From positions 1 through 13,928 of the forward strand of contig CAZMZD010000022.1 of the NCBI GenBank assembly GCA_964570895.1: DNA of 13,928 nt, given 5' to 3'. This document shows, one piece after another, positions 1 to 4,984 of the stretch. The stretch's first letter is position 1; each line of letters starts with the position of its first letter. A program made the position numbers and the translations under genes. Under the pieces are notes generated by a model. The model was not told the origin of the DNA and searched no databases. It saw nothing but the letters and a program-made list of their open reading frames with translations. The stretch is from RGIG1918 sp964570895 (lineage in GTDB: Bacteria > Cyanobacteriota > Vampirovibrionia > Gastranaerophilales > Gastranaerophilaceae).

Positions 1-59
1 TCATTACCTGAACTTGTTGCATAAAAATATACTTCCAATGCCGAACTTCTTTGTGTCAT
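1..59 (-). CDS. N-terminus of Gp49/HigB-like toxin (partial, runs off left edge)
   Basis: An open frame reads leftward from an ATG at 57-59 to the window edge and gives 19 complete codons, beginning MTQRSSALEVYFYATSSGN. The segment VYFYATSSGN resembles the start of phage-derived Gp49-like/HigB toxins (PF05973), in which a beta-strand is followed by a T-x-S-G-x-[EP] turn and then a helix; the resemblance is from memory, not a search. Support for it being real comes from a strong extended -10 box (TGCTATAAT) placed exactly so that the predicted transcript starts at the A of this ATG. There is no Shine-Dalgarno. If correct, the rest of the toxin, and probably an antitoxin, lies to the left. The alternative is any short gene with a similar start; only 19 residues are visible. 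Confidence 0.45.
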   Translation of the reverse strand, partial: MTQRSSALEVYFYATSSGN

Positions 60-65
60 AAGCCA

Positions 66-74
66 ATTATAGCA
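66..74 (-). promoter_or_regulatory. Extended -10 promoter for the leftward toxin-like gene
   Basis: On the minus strand the sequence reads TGCTATAAT, a perfect TGN-TATAAT extended -10 box. A possible -35 (TTGTAA, 90-95) lies 18 bases upstream. Counting the hexamer's last base (66) as -7 puts +1 at 59, the A of the ATG, so the message would have no leader. Confidence 0.6.
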
Positions 75-87
75 TAAGAAACAAGGC

Positions 88-186
88 AATTACAAAAATT
101 ACAATTTATTACTAAATAATTACATACTCAAAGTATTGTGCTATTTATCATTCAGGCTAATTCTTAGTACTTGTAATTTTGTAATT
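88..186. repeat. Imperfect inverted repeat with phased ATTAC motifs
   Basis: A 17-base left arm (88-104, AATTACAAAAATTACAA) matches the reverse complement of a 16-base right arm (171-186, TTGTAATTTTGTAATT) except for one missing base. Shorter arms AAGTA (131-135) and TACTT (168-172) are nested within. The left side carries four ATTAC motifs, starting at 89, 98, 108 and 119, close to one helical turn apart. The first overlaps the possible -35 of the leftward promoter, so the block sits where an activator, a repressor or an UP-like element would act. It could also simply be low-complexity AT sequence. Confidence 0.4.
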
Positions 187-221
187 ATAAAATTATTAGA
201 AAATAATGTTGTTTTTGAAAT

Positions 222-413
222 TTATGCCGATTTTTTGAAGTCATTTATAAAGCTTATAACTTTTGAACTGTCAAAATCAATAATTTCTTTATAAAGATTA
301 TGCACGAAAAGTTCTAATGATGTACGATTTAGGGAGTTTTTTGGTGCAAAAATCAGGGCTACCCTGCCTTTTTTATTATGTATTTCTGTTGAACGGAAAC
401 CAAGGGTGAGAGT
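222..413 (-). pseudogene. Startless remnant, possibly the C-terminus of a LysR-type regulator
   Basis: The minus strand is open for 63 codons from just after a TAG (414-416) to a TAA (222-224). The product looks protein-like, including GRVALIFAPKNSLNRTSLEL followed by an amphipathic tail ending NDFKKSA. The pattern KGR-[hydrophobic]x4-xKNxL-[SN] followed by a helix resembles the last strand and helix of LysR substrate-binding domains; that is recalled family knowledge and is weak. No ATG lies in frame. The fragment begins 9 bases past the stop of the upstream acetyltransferase, in a different frame, as if a deletion or insertion removed the front of the gene. It could instead be chance open sequence. 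Confidence 0.4.
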
Positions 414-421
414 CTAGTAGT

Positions 422-973
422 CTAATCCTTATTTTCAAACTTTTCTGCGTCAAGGTATTTAATCACTTTTGCGGGAACCCCTGCCACGACTGCATTATCC
501 GGCACATCTTTTGTAACAACAGTGCCCGCCCCGATAACCGCATTTTCCCCAACTGTCACACCTGCAAGAATAGTTACATTAACCCCAATCCAAACATTTT
601 TCTTTATGTGCACGGGTTTGCAAGTTATAATATTTCTTTCATACATATCGTGGTTGTTTGTTGCAATTGTGCAATTCAGGGAAATCATTGTGCCGTCTTC
701 AATTGTCAAACCGCCTGCGGACATACATTGAAACCCGTTCATAATAACAACATTTTTGCCGATTTTAATTTTATCTGCAAGAATTGTAAAAATCGGCGGG
801 TTTATTCTTGTGTTTTCGCCAAGAGTGCCGTTGAAAAGCTCGGCCATAAGCTCTTGACACTCGGGCAGGGTAGGGTTTGTGTGATTTATCCTAAAGCATA
901 AATCAGCGCTTCTTTTTGCCTCTGTAATTCTTTCAGGGCTTTGGTTATTAACATCAATTCTAATTTCTTCCAT
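422..973 (-). CDS. Hexapeptide-repeat O-acetyltransferase (LacA/Maa/NodL type)
   Basis: The 183-residue protein is a left-handed beta-helix acetyltransferase that would move an acetyl group from acetyl-CoA to a sugar or related hydroxyl acceptor in the cytoplasm. Residues 12-60 match the Maa-type N-terminal helical segment (ending INPPI). Hexapeptide rungs follow, for example IGKNVVI at 71-77, VWIGVNVTI at 127-135 and VGENAVIGAG at 141-150. The end, AGVPAKVI (164-171), is the usual closing motif. His108 in NNHD corresponds to the catalytic His of LacA. Length fits the family (about 180-200). The exact acceptor cannot be read from sequence. An extended -10 box lies so close to the ATG that the transcript is predicted to be leaderless, and no Shine-Dalgarno is present. 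The gene is divergent from the higB-like gene across 89 bases. Confidence 0.88.
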   Translation of the reverse strand: MEEIRIDVNNQSPERITEAKRSADLCFRINHTNPTLPECQELMAELFNGTLGENTRINPPIFTILADKIKIGKNVVIMNGFQCMSAGGLTIEDGTMISLNCTIATNNHDMYERNIITCKPVHIKKNVWIGVNVTILAGVTVGENAVIGAGTVVTKDVPDNAVVAGVPAKVIKYLDAEKFENKD

Positions 974-979
974 AAATTA

Positions 980-988
980 ATATTAGCA
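980..988 (-). promoter_or_regulatory. Extended -10 promoter for the acetyltransferase
   Basis: The minus strand reads TGCTAATAT (TGN plus TAATAT). The last hexamer base is at 980, so +1 falls at 973, the A of the start codon. No clear -35 is seen, which is common for extended -10 promoters. Confidence 0.5.
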
Positions 989-1047
989 CAAATTTTATGC
1001 ATAACCTGTATTGTTAAAGTGTAATAAGCTAAAGTCTGAAGCTTTTG

Positions 1048-1056
1048 TGTTATAAT
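1048..1056 (+). promoter_or_regulatory. Extended -10 promoter for the higB-like gene
   Basis: TGTTATAAT is a perfect TGN-TATAAT. The hexamer occupies 1051-1056, so +1 is predicted at 1063, the A of the higB ATG. An AGGTG stretch directly abuts the ATG (spacing zero), too close to serve as a normal ribosome binding site. Confidence 0.6.
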
Positions 1057-1062
1057 CAGGTG

Positions 1063-1344
1063 ATGATTAAATCTTTTAAATGTAAAGAAACTGAAAAAAT
1101 TTGGAATGAAGAATTTAGCAAAAAACTTCCTCAAGATATTCAAAAACGTGCTTTGCAAAAATTAAGAATGTTGCACGTGGCTTGCGTTATAGAAGATTTA
1201 AAAATTCCCCCAAGTAATCATTTAGAAATTTTGTGCGGAGGTAGGCAGGGGCAATATTCAATCCGTATCAATGATCAATATAGGATTTGTTTTCGCTGGC
1301 TCGATAATCAATCATTTGACGTTGAAATAGTTGATTATCATTAA
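1063..1344 (+). CDS. higB: HigB/RelE-family mRNA-interferase toxin
   Basis: The 93-residue protein fits the plasmid-maintenance HigB toxin family, a RelE-like fold that cleaves mRNA on the ribosome. It starts MIKSFKCKETEKIW, like the usual MIKSFKHKGLEKFF start. It contains the characteristic G-[RD]-x-G-x-[YW]-x-I-R-[IV]-N-x-x-[WY]-R-I-x-F stretch at about 60-78 (GRQGQYSIRINDQYRICFRW), and ends EIVDYH as these toxins do. The ATG at 1063 is preferred over an in-frame TTG at 1045, because the -10 box lies over the intervening codons. It precedes the higA-like antitoxin by 85 bases, the normal toxin-first order of higBA. The leaderless promoter and a separate promoter for the antitoxin suggest the two are dosed differently. 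Confidence 0.88.
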   Translation: MIKSFKCKETEKIWNEEFSKKLPQDIQKRALQKLRMLHVACVIEDLKIPPSNHLEILCGGRQGQYSIRINDQYRICFRWLDNQSFDVEIVDYH

Positions 1345-1370
1345 TTTTGTTAACAAATTCTGTTTTTTAC

Positions 1371-1399
1371 TTGAAATTACGTGGTACGTACTATATACT
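1371..1399 (+). promoter_or_regulatory. Promoter for higA and downstream genes, with palindromic operator candidate
   Basis: TTGAAA (1371-1376) and TATACT (1394-1399) are separated by 17 bases, giving a good sigma-70 promoter with +1 near 1406. The 8-base perfect palindrome GTACGTAC (1384-1391) sits in the spacer, and CTATATA is repeated directly at 1391-1397 and 1398-1404. An operator inside the spacer is where a HigA-type autorepressor would be expected. The promoter would transcribe higA, the SMR gene and the UDG-like gene without the toxin. Confidence 0.6.
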
Positions 1400-1429
1400 A
1401 TATATAGATGCCGACAAAAGGAAAATAAA

Positions 1430-1729
1430 ATGCTAGAACGTATTGAATTAACTACGGTTGGTGAAATGCTCAAAGAAGAATTTATTGAGCCATTTAACCT
1501 TACTCAAAACGCCTTGGCTAATGCAATATTTGTTCCAGCAAACAGAATACATCAAATTGTCAAAGGTCAAAGAAGAATTACTGCTGATACGGATTTGCGT
1601 TTGACTAAGTATTTCGGGCTTTCTCAAGGGTATTTTCTGCGTTATCAAGAAGATTATGAATTAAGAATAACAAAACGTGAAATTGCTGATGAAATAAGTA
1701 AAATAAAACCCATTAAGGCATATGGGTAG
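1430..1729 (+). CDS. higA: HigA-family antitoxin (HTH Xre type)
   Basis: The 99-residue protein is a typical HigA antitoxin: it binds and neutralises HigB and represses its own promoter. The sequence LTTVGEMLKEEFIEPFNLTQ (7-26) matches the conserved start of the family (hPGE-x-L-x-E-x-F-L-x-P-[LM]-x-[LI]-[ST]-Q). A helix-turn-helix covers about residues 25-48 with NRIHQIVKGQRRIT, followed by TDLRLTKYFGLSQGYFL. The start at 1430 is set by an AAAAGG ribosome site (1416-1421), 8 bases upstream; the longer open frame to 1331 would overlap the end of higB and the promoter. The stop is 22 bases before the SMR gene's start. Confidence 0.92.
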   Translation: MLERIELTTVGEMLKEEFIEPFNLTQNALANAIFVPANRIHQIVKGQRRITADTDLRLTKYFGLSQGYFLRYQEDYELRITKREIADEISKIKPIKAYG

Positions 1730-1751
1730 TTTTAAAACAGAGGAGAAAATC

Positions 1752-2072
1752 ATGAAATGGTTAATGTTATTGCTGGCGGGAGTTTTTGAGATTGTTTGGG
1801 CGATTGCAATGAAATATTCGAATGGTTTCAGTGTGCCTCTTCCATCTGTAATAACTGCCGTGACTTATATTTTGAGCGCAATATTTTTGGCGCTTGCGCT
1901 TAAAGATTTACCTTTAGGCGTCGCATACATTATGTGGGTCGGTTTTGGGATAGTAGGCACAGCTGTGCTTGGGGCCCTGCTTTTTCAAGAAAGATTAACC
2001 GTTATGCAGATTGTTTGCATAGTTGTTATAATGCTTGGCGTTGCAGGCTTAAAGATGTTTGGCAAAGAATGA
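1752..2072 (+). CDS. sugE: SMR-family exporter, Gdx/SugE type (guanidinium exporter)
   Basis: The 106-residue membrane protein has four predicted transmembrane helices and the essential SMR glutamate at position 13 (GVFEIVWAIAMKYSNGF). The E-[IV]-[VC]-WA-x-x-[LM]-KYSxGF block is typical of the SugE/Gdx branch, whose studied members exchange guanidinium for protons, rather than of EmrE-type multidrug pumps. LGVAYIMWVGFGIVG matches the helix-3 signature. A strong GAGGAG (1740-1745) sits 6 bases before the ATG, so an upstream in-frame start at 1722 is unlikely. It is the third gene of the higBA cassette and its stop overlaps the next start (ATGA). I see no guanidine riboswitch upstream. SMR proteins of this type sometimes work as paired dimers, but no second SMR gene is present. 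Confidence 0.88.
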   Translation: MKWLMLLLAGVFEIVWAIAMKYSNGFSVPLPSVITAVTYILSAIFLALALKDLPLGVAYIMWVGFGIVGTAVLGALLFQERLTVMQIVCIVVIMLGVAGLKMFGKE

Positions 2073-2731
2073 ATACGAATGTAGAAATGCAAGAGATTTT
2101 TGAAAACAAAGTCGATAAATTTATAGAAAAATTAGTTAATTTTGATAAAACAATTTTTAAAAGGAATGTTTTTAACCCTTGGGCGGAGTTTGATGAAAGT
2201 GACATTTCATCTGATGCGCCAAAAATCAGAACTTCTAATTTGAGAAAATATTTAATAAACCAAAAAAATGCAAAATATGTGCTCATTGCGGAATCTCCAA
2301 GCACCGGCGCAAGATACACGGGAATTGCAATGACGTCAGAAAAAGTTGCGAACACAAGCAACCTCGAATATAATTGCACTTCGAAAAAATCGGCAGAGGG
2401 AAAATATGTTTACGAGCTCACTGCAAAAAAAGTTTGGGATGAAATTTTAAAAAAGAAAAGCGATTTTGTTATGTGGAATGCATTTGCATTTAACATTGCA
2501 GAAAAAGAGGGGCGCTGGTTTGAAAACCCGACCGAAGAAGAGCTTAGGCAGAATTTAGATATTTTAAACTCTTTTTTGTCTTTGTATGATGAAGCAAAAA
2601 TCATAACAGTTGGAAAAACGGCTCAAAGTGCGCTTCAAATTTTAAACTTTGATGGTTTTGATAGTATCCGCCATCCTTCAAACGATTTTAAAAAGGAATT
2701 TCCAGAACAATTTAAAAAGTATATTAAATAA
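2069..2731 (+). CDS. Uracil-DNA-glycosylase-superfamily protein
   Basis: The 220-residue protein begins within the stop of the SMR gene (ATGA, 4-base overlap), pointing to coupled translation. It carries the layout of a UDG-superfamily subgroup: a first motif VLIAESPSTGARYTGIAMTS (71-90), in the place of GEAPG-x5-G-x-x-F; a hydrophobic strand with VMWNAFAFNI (134-143); an N-P-T segment (153-155); a strand VGKTAQSAL (181-189); and RHPSN (201-205), the HPS/HPA motif of the active site. Known family members remove uracil or other deaminated bases, but members with this motif set are mostly uncharacterised, so the activity is open. Residues 1-60 form a charged N-terminal region. It ends the higBA-SMR cassette; no strong terminator follows. 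Confidence 0.75.
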   Translation: MNTNVEMQEIFENKVDKFIEKLVNFDKTIFKRNVFNPWAEFDESDISSDAPKIRTSNLRKYLINQKNAKYVLIAESPSTGARYTGIAMTSEKVANTSNLEYNCTSKKSAEGKYVYELTAKKVWDEILKKKSDFVMWNAFAFNIAEKEGRWFENPTEEELRQNLDILNSFLSLYDEAKIITVGKTAQSALQILNFDGFDSIRHPSNDFKKEFPEQFKKYIK

Positions 2732-2791
2732 TGCAAATTTGAACTTTGCTGTTTAATTGTAAAGAATTATAAACCACATTTTGAAATTCTA

Positions 2792-2819
2792 TAAAGAAAT
2801 TTGTGTTTAATGCCGTAAT
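2792..2819 (+). promoter_or_regulatory. Possible sigma-28 (FliA/SigD) promoter
   Basis: TAAAG (2792-2796) is followed by GCCGTAAT (2812-2819), with 16 bases between TAAA and GCCG. This resembles the flagellar sigma consensus (TAAA, 14-16 bases, GCCGATAA). The predicted start lies shortly before the Shine-Dalgarno of the next gene. TATACT (2826-2831) or TACAAT (2831-2836) could instead be an ordinary -10. Confidence 0.4.
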
Positions 2820-2851
2820 CAAACATATACTACAATTATTATGAGGTGAAG

Positions 2852-3493
2852 ATGGTATCAAATGTGAATGGCGTAGGTGGCGTGCAAGAAGTTAAATCGG
2901 TTTCTAAAAAATCTGAAACAACAGAAACTAAAAAAGCAGCAGGCGAAACAAAAGCGCAAAACGAAGATGAATTAATTGATATTAAAGATTTAGTTGAAGA
3001 TGGCACTCTAAAAGAAGAGAAAATATTTGGAATTTTCAAAACAGGCAACTACGTCTATACGGCAGATGGCGCAAAAACGTACGGCGATATTAAACAAGAA
3101 TTTGACCTAGAAGACGGTGCGCTTAGAAACTCAAACTATAAATTATTTGAGGATATTAACGGAAACGCAGATAAAAAAGTGCCGGAAAAAGGAACTAAAA
3201 TTATAATAAAAGGCACAGATATCAAGCCGCAAGCAATGTCTGTTAAAGATGATAATGACGAAGCGCTCGATGGCTTTTGCAAAAGCAGCGACGGCACTGT
3301 GTATTACGAAATTCAATATGGCGACACGCAAGATGGGATTTATAAAAAATTTGCGAATAAATCAATAAGCCATAATTATAAGACAGCAGATGTTCTAAGG
3401 GGATATCCTGAATACGCCTTGCAACCCGGTTCAAAAATCGCGCTTAGCGAAAAAGGGTTTCTTAGCAAATTAGTTTCAAAAATATTTGATTGA
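2852..3493 (+). CDS. Protein with two LysM-like units
   Basis: I do not firmly recognise this 213-residue protein. It has no signal peptide. Residues 1-45 are rich in Ser, Thr, Lys and Glu and are likely disordered. Two LysM-like units follow: 67-120 (YVYTADGAKTYGDIKQEF ... KGTKIIIK) and 150-199 (YYEIQYGDTQDGIYKKF ... PGSKIALS). Both have the Y-x-[VI]-x-x-GD-T-x-x-x-I-x-x-x-F start and the final x-x-PG-x-x-I that LysM peptidoglycan-binding repeats show, but they are divergent. The ATG at 2852 has GAGGTGA just upstream (2844-2850); a GTG at 2846 lies inside that site and is less likely. A sigma-28-like promoter in front would link it to motility, perhaps as a protein exported by the flagellar route, but this is inference. 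The gene meets a leftward gene tail-to-tail. Confidence 0.7.
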   Translation: MVSNVNGVGGVQEVKSVSKKSETTETKKAAGETKAQNEDELIDIKDLVEDGTLKEEKIFGIFKTGNYVYTADGAKTYGDIKQEFDLEDGALRNSNYKLFEDINGNADKKVPEKGTKIIIKGTDIKPQAMSVKDDNDEALDGFCKSSDGTVYYEIQYGDTQDGIYKKFANKSISHNYKTADVLRGYPEYALQPGSKIALSEKGFLSKLVSKIFD

Positions 3494-3513
3494 TAAAAAA
3501 TAATAGTTCACAT

Positions 3514-3558
3514 AGCGGGTAAGTTTAAGCATTCCAAATGTAAGCAAGCCCGCTTTTT
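3514..3558 (+). terminator. Weak intrinsic terminator candidate
   Basis: AGCGGG (3514-3519) pairs with CCCGCT (3549-3554) and is followed by TTTTT. The 29-base loop is long, though a small CATT/AATG stem can form inside. It overlaps the 3' end of the facing gene at 3525, which is normal for convergent genes in compact genomes. Confidence 0.35.
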
Positions 3559-4067
3559 GTTGCCTCATTTTCAACAAAACCTGTTTTTTTATAAAATCCA
3601 ATTGCGTCCCCTGCTGAAAAAACACTCATTGGTTTATCTGAAAACATTGTCTGCAAATTATTAACAATCGAAGCGCCAATTTTTTTCCAAGTGGCACTTT
3701 TGCCTTTGCGTGCTAAATTATTAGGCTCAACTTGCAAAAGCTCAATATGATTTTCATCTTTTCCTTCGTCAAAAACAACGGCCCCTAAAACTTGGTTTTC
3801 ATCAAGTTTTTCAAAAGAGTCGCCTTGAGTTGTTGCCATGTATAAATGCCTTTTTGCGTTTTGCGCGCCTTCCTCTAGGCATTCTTTTGCAAACATTAAA
3901 TAGCTTTCGTCGCCCCATTTAATATTTGTTCTGTCAAGTGAATTGATGTCGTTTCTGTCATCTTTATCAAGTTCAACAAAAGAGATATTTTGTTTTTGGC
4001 AAGCGCCATCAACTTGTTTTAAAACGGGGATTGAATTTATATACCTTGCGCGAAATGAAATGTTCAT
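3525..4067 (-). CDS. GNAT-like N-acetyltransferase
   Basis: The 180-residue protein has the second half of a GNAT fold. VLGAVVFDEG (93-102) is a central strand, HIELLQVEP (107-115) is the strand before the acetyl-CoA loop, ARKGKSATWKKIGASIVNNL (119-138) is the pyrophosphate-binding loop and helix, and AIGFYKKTGF (155-164) is the classic A-x-x-FYxKxGF motif. GNAT enzymes transfer acetyl from acetyl-CoA to an amine; the substrate here is unknown. The N-terminal 60 residues (MNISFRARYINSIPVLKQV and following) are not typical of the family. The start at 4067 is preferred to one 21 bases upstream because the protein's natural N-terminus seems to be MNISFR; the upstream seven codons (MFCFYAS) overlap AT-rich promoter-like sequence. 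No clear Shine-Dalgarno is present. Confidence 0.72.
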   Translation of the reverse strand: MNISFRARYINSIPVLKQVDGACQKQNISFVELDKDDRNDINSLDRTNIKWGDESYLMFAKECLEEGAQNAKRHLYMATTQGDSFEKLDENQVLGAVVFDEGKDENHIELLQVEPNNLARKGKSATWKKIGASIVNNLQTMFSDKPMSVFSAGDAIGFYKKTGFVENEATKSGLAYIWNA

Positions 4068-4151
4068 ACTCGCATAAAAACAAAACATATAAGAAATTGC
4101 CTAACTTTATCTATATATTAAATTTTATTAATGTTCTAAAATTTAAAAAGG

Positions 4152-4160
4152 TGCTAAAAT
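4152..4160 (+). promoter_or_regulatory. Extended -10 promoter for the BI-1-like gene
   Basis: TGCTAAAAT (TGN plus TAAAAT) predicts +1 near 4167. The resulting 21-base leader carries an AAGGA ribosome site (4177-4181) 6 bases before the ATG, unlike the leaderless genes in this window. Confidence 0.45.
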
Positions 4161-4187
4161 TGGATTGTAGATTAAAAAGGAAAAATC

Positions 4188-4892
4188 ATGTTTGAAACAT
4201 TACTTTCAAAAACGTTTTTTATTCTTGCTTGCTCTCTTGGTTTTTGCTGTTTAGGGGTGAAAGCCGTAATTAATTATTTCAGAAAATTGAAAAATAGCGG
4301 TTCGCCATATGTAACCGCAGTGTATAACGAAAAAGGGCAAGAAAACATAGTTATTTATCCGAGCGCTTTTTCTAGGATGGTTTTGACAGCTGCTATACTT
4401 GGTATTGTTTCTTTTGTTCTTTTGATGATATGCAGAAATATTCCTGTGCTTAATATGATATTGTTAGCGACTTTTACTTTTTTGAGCGGGACGACACTCG
4501 GGGTTTCATTGGTTATGAGGGATGAAAACCTTGGTATGCAAGCTGCGCAATTAACTGCGCTTGCCGTTCTTTTGACGGGTGTTCTTGGCATGCGCTCCGG
4601 AATTGATTTTAGTTTTTTGGGCGGTTTTCTTTTTGTTGGGTTGATATTGCTAATCATTGGTTCAATTGTTAGAATTTTTATTAACATTAACGGAACGGCA
4701 AGAAAAATGTATGCATCGTTCGGGATTTTAATTTTCTGTGGATATTTGTTGTATGATTTTAGTCGTCTTGTGCGCTTTAATGGGTCAGAGTTTGCAAACA
4801 CCTGGGGCACGGCGCTTAGAATTGCAATTGATTTATATTTAGATATTATTAACTTATTTATCTACATACTTGATTTTTTGGGTAATAATTAA
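4188..4892 (+). CDS. Bax inhibitor-1 (BI-1/YccA-like) family membrane protein
   Basis: The 234-residue integral membrane protein has about seven hydrophobic helices (roughly 8-28, 62-82, 86-108, 117-134, 140-163, 174-194 and 213-231). The C-terminal half matches the BI-1 family: GYLLYDFSRL (185-194) sits where YDTQ-like residues occur, and IDLYLDIINLFIYIL (214-228) is the family's most conserved stretch. Bacterial members are implicated in calcium or proton leak and in membrane protein quality control with FtsH in E. coli; a specific role here cannot be read from sequence. Residues 35-60 form a cytosolic or loop segment (NSGSPYVTAVYNEKG) unusual for short YccA proteins. Shine-Dalgarno AAGGA is well placed. 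The gene stands alone between two promoters. Confidence 0.8.
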   Translation: MFETLLSKTFFILACSLGFCCLGVKAVINYFRKLKNSGSPYVTAVYNEKGQENIVIYPSAFSRMVLTAAILGIVSFVLLMICRNIPVLNMILLATFTFLSGTTLGVSLVMRDENLGMQAAQLTALAVLLTGVLGMRSGIDFSFLGGFLFVGLILLIIGSIVRIFININGTARKMYASFGILIFCGYLLYDFSRLVRFNGSEFANTWGTALRIAIDLYLDIINLFIYILDFLGNN

Positions 4893-4929
4893 AAGTTAAT
4901 TTTCGTTAAATTTATTGTAAAAATTGAAG

Positions 4930-4966
4930 AATATGTGAAAATTTTATGATAATATTTTCACATATT
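4930..4966. promoter_or_regulatory. Perfect 13-bp inverted repeat around the -10 box
   Basis: AATATGTGAAAAT (4930-4942) and ATTTTCACATATT (4954-4966) are perfect reverse complements separated by 11 bases. The right arm runs into TTTTTT. The apparent -10 (TGATAATAT, 4947-4955) sits largely in the loop, with predicted +1 near 4962 inside the right arm. This could be an operator for a dimeric repressor, an AT-rich intrinsic terminator for the upstream gene, or both. Confidence 0.6.
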
Positions 4967-4984
4967 TTTTATGGAGAAAATTGT

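Noticed and set aside
354..366. CAGGG-CTA-CCCTG hairpin followed by T residues as a terminator for the acetyltransferase
   Set aside because: The stem is only 5 bp with a 3-base loop, and it lies inside the regulator remnant's reading frame, where it may be ancestral coding sequence.
1331..1429. N-terminal extension of the higA antitoxin
   Set aside because: It would overlap the end of higB and cover the TTGAAA/TATACT promoter; the family's normal N-terminus begins at the ATG with a good ribosome site.
1729..1751. Guanidine riboswitch before the Gdx-type gene
   Set aside because: Only 22 bases separate it from higA, too short for any known guanidine riboswitch.
1934..2068. Earlier start for the UDG-like gene inside the SMR gene
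   Set aside because: The segment is an out-of-frame reading of conserved SMR coding sequence; the ATGA overlap at 2069 is the natural start.
2026..2379. Leftward frame of 117 codons opposite the SMR and UDG-like genes
   Set aside because: Antisense to two well-supported genes, with Leu/Ser/Phe-rich composition typical of shadow frames.
2733..2749. GCAAA/TTTGC hairpin after the UDG-like gene as a terminator
   Set aside because: Five weak base pairs and no clean T-run; not convincing in AT-rich DNA.
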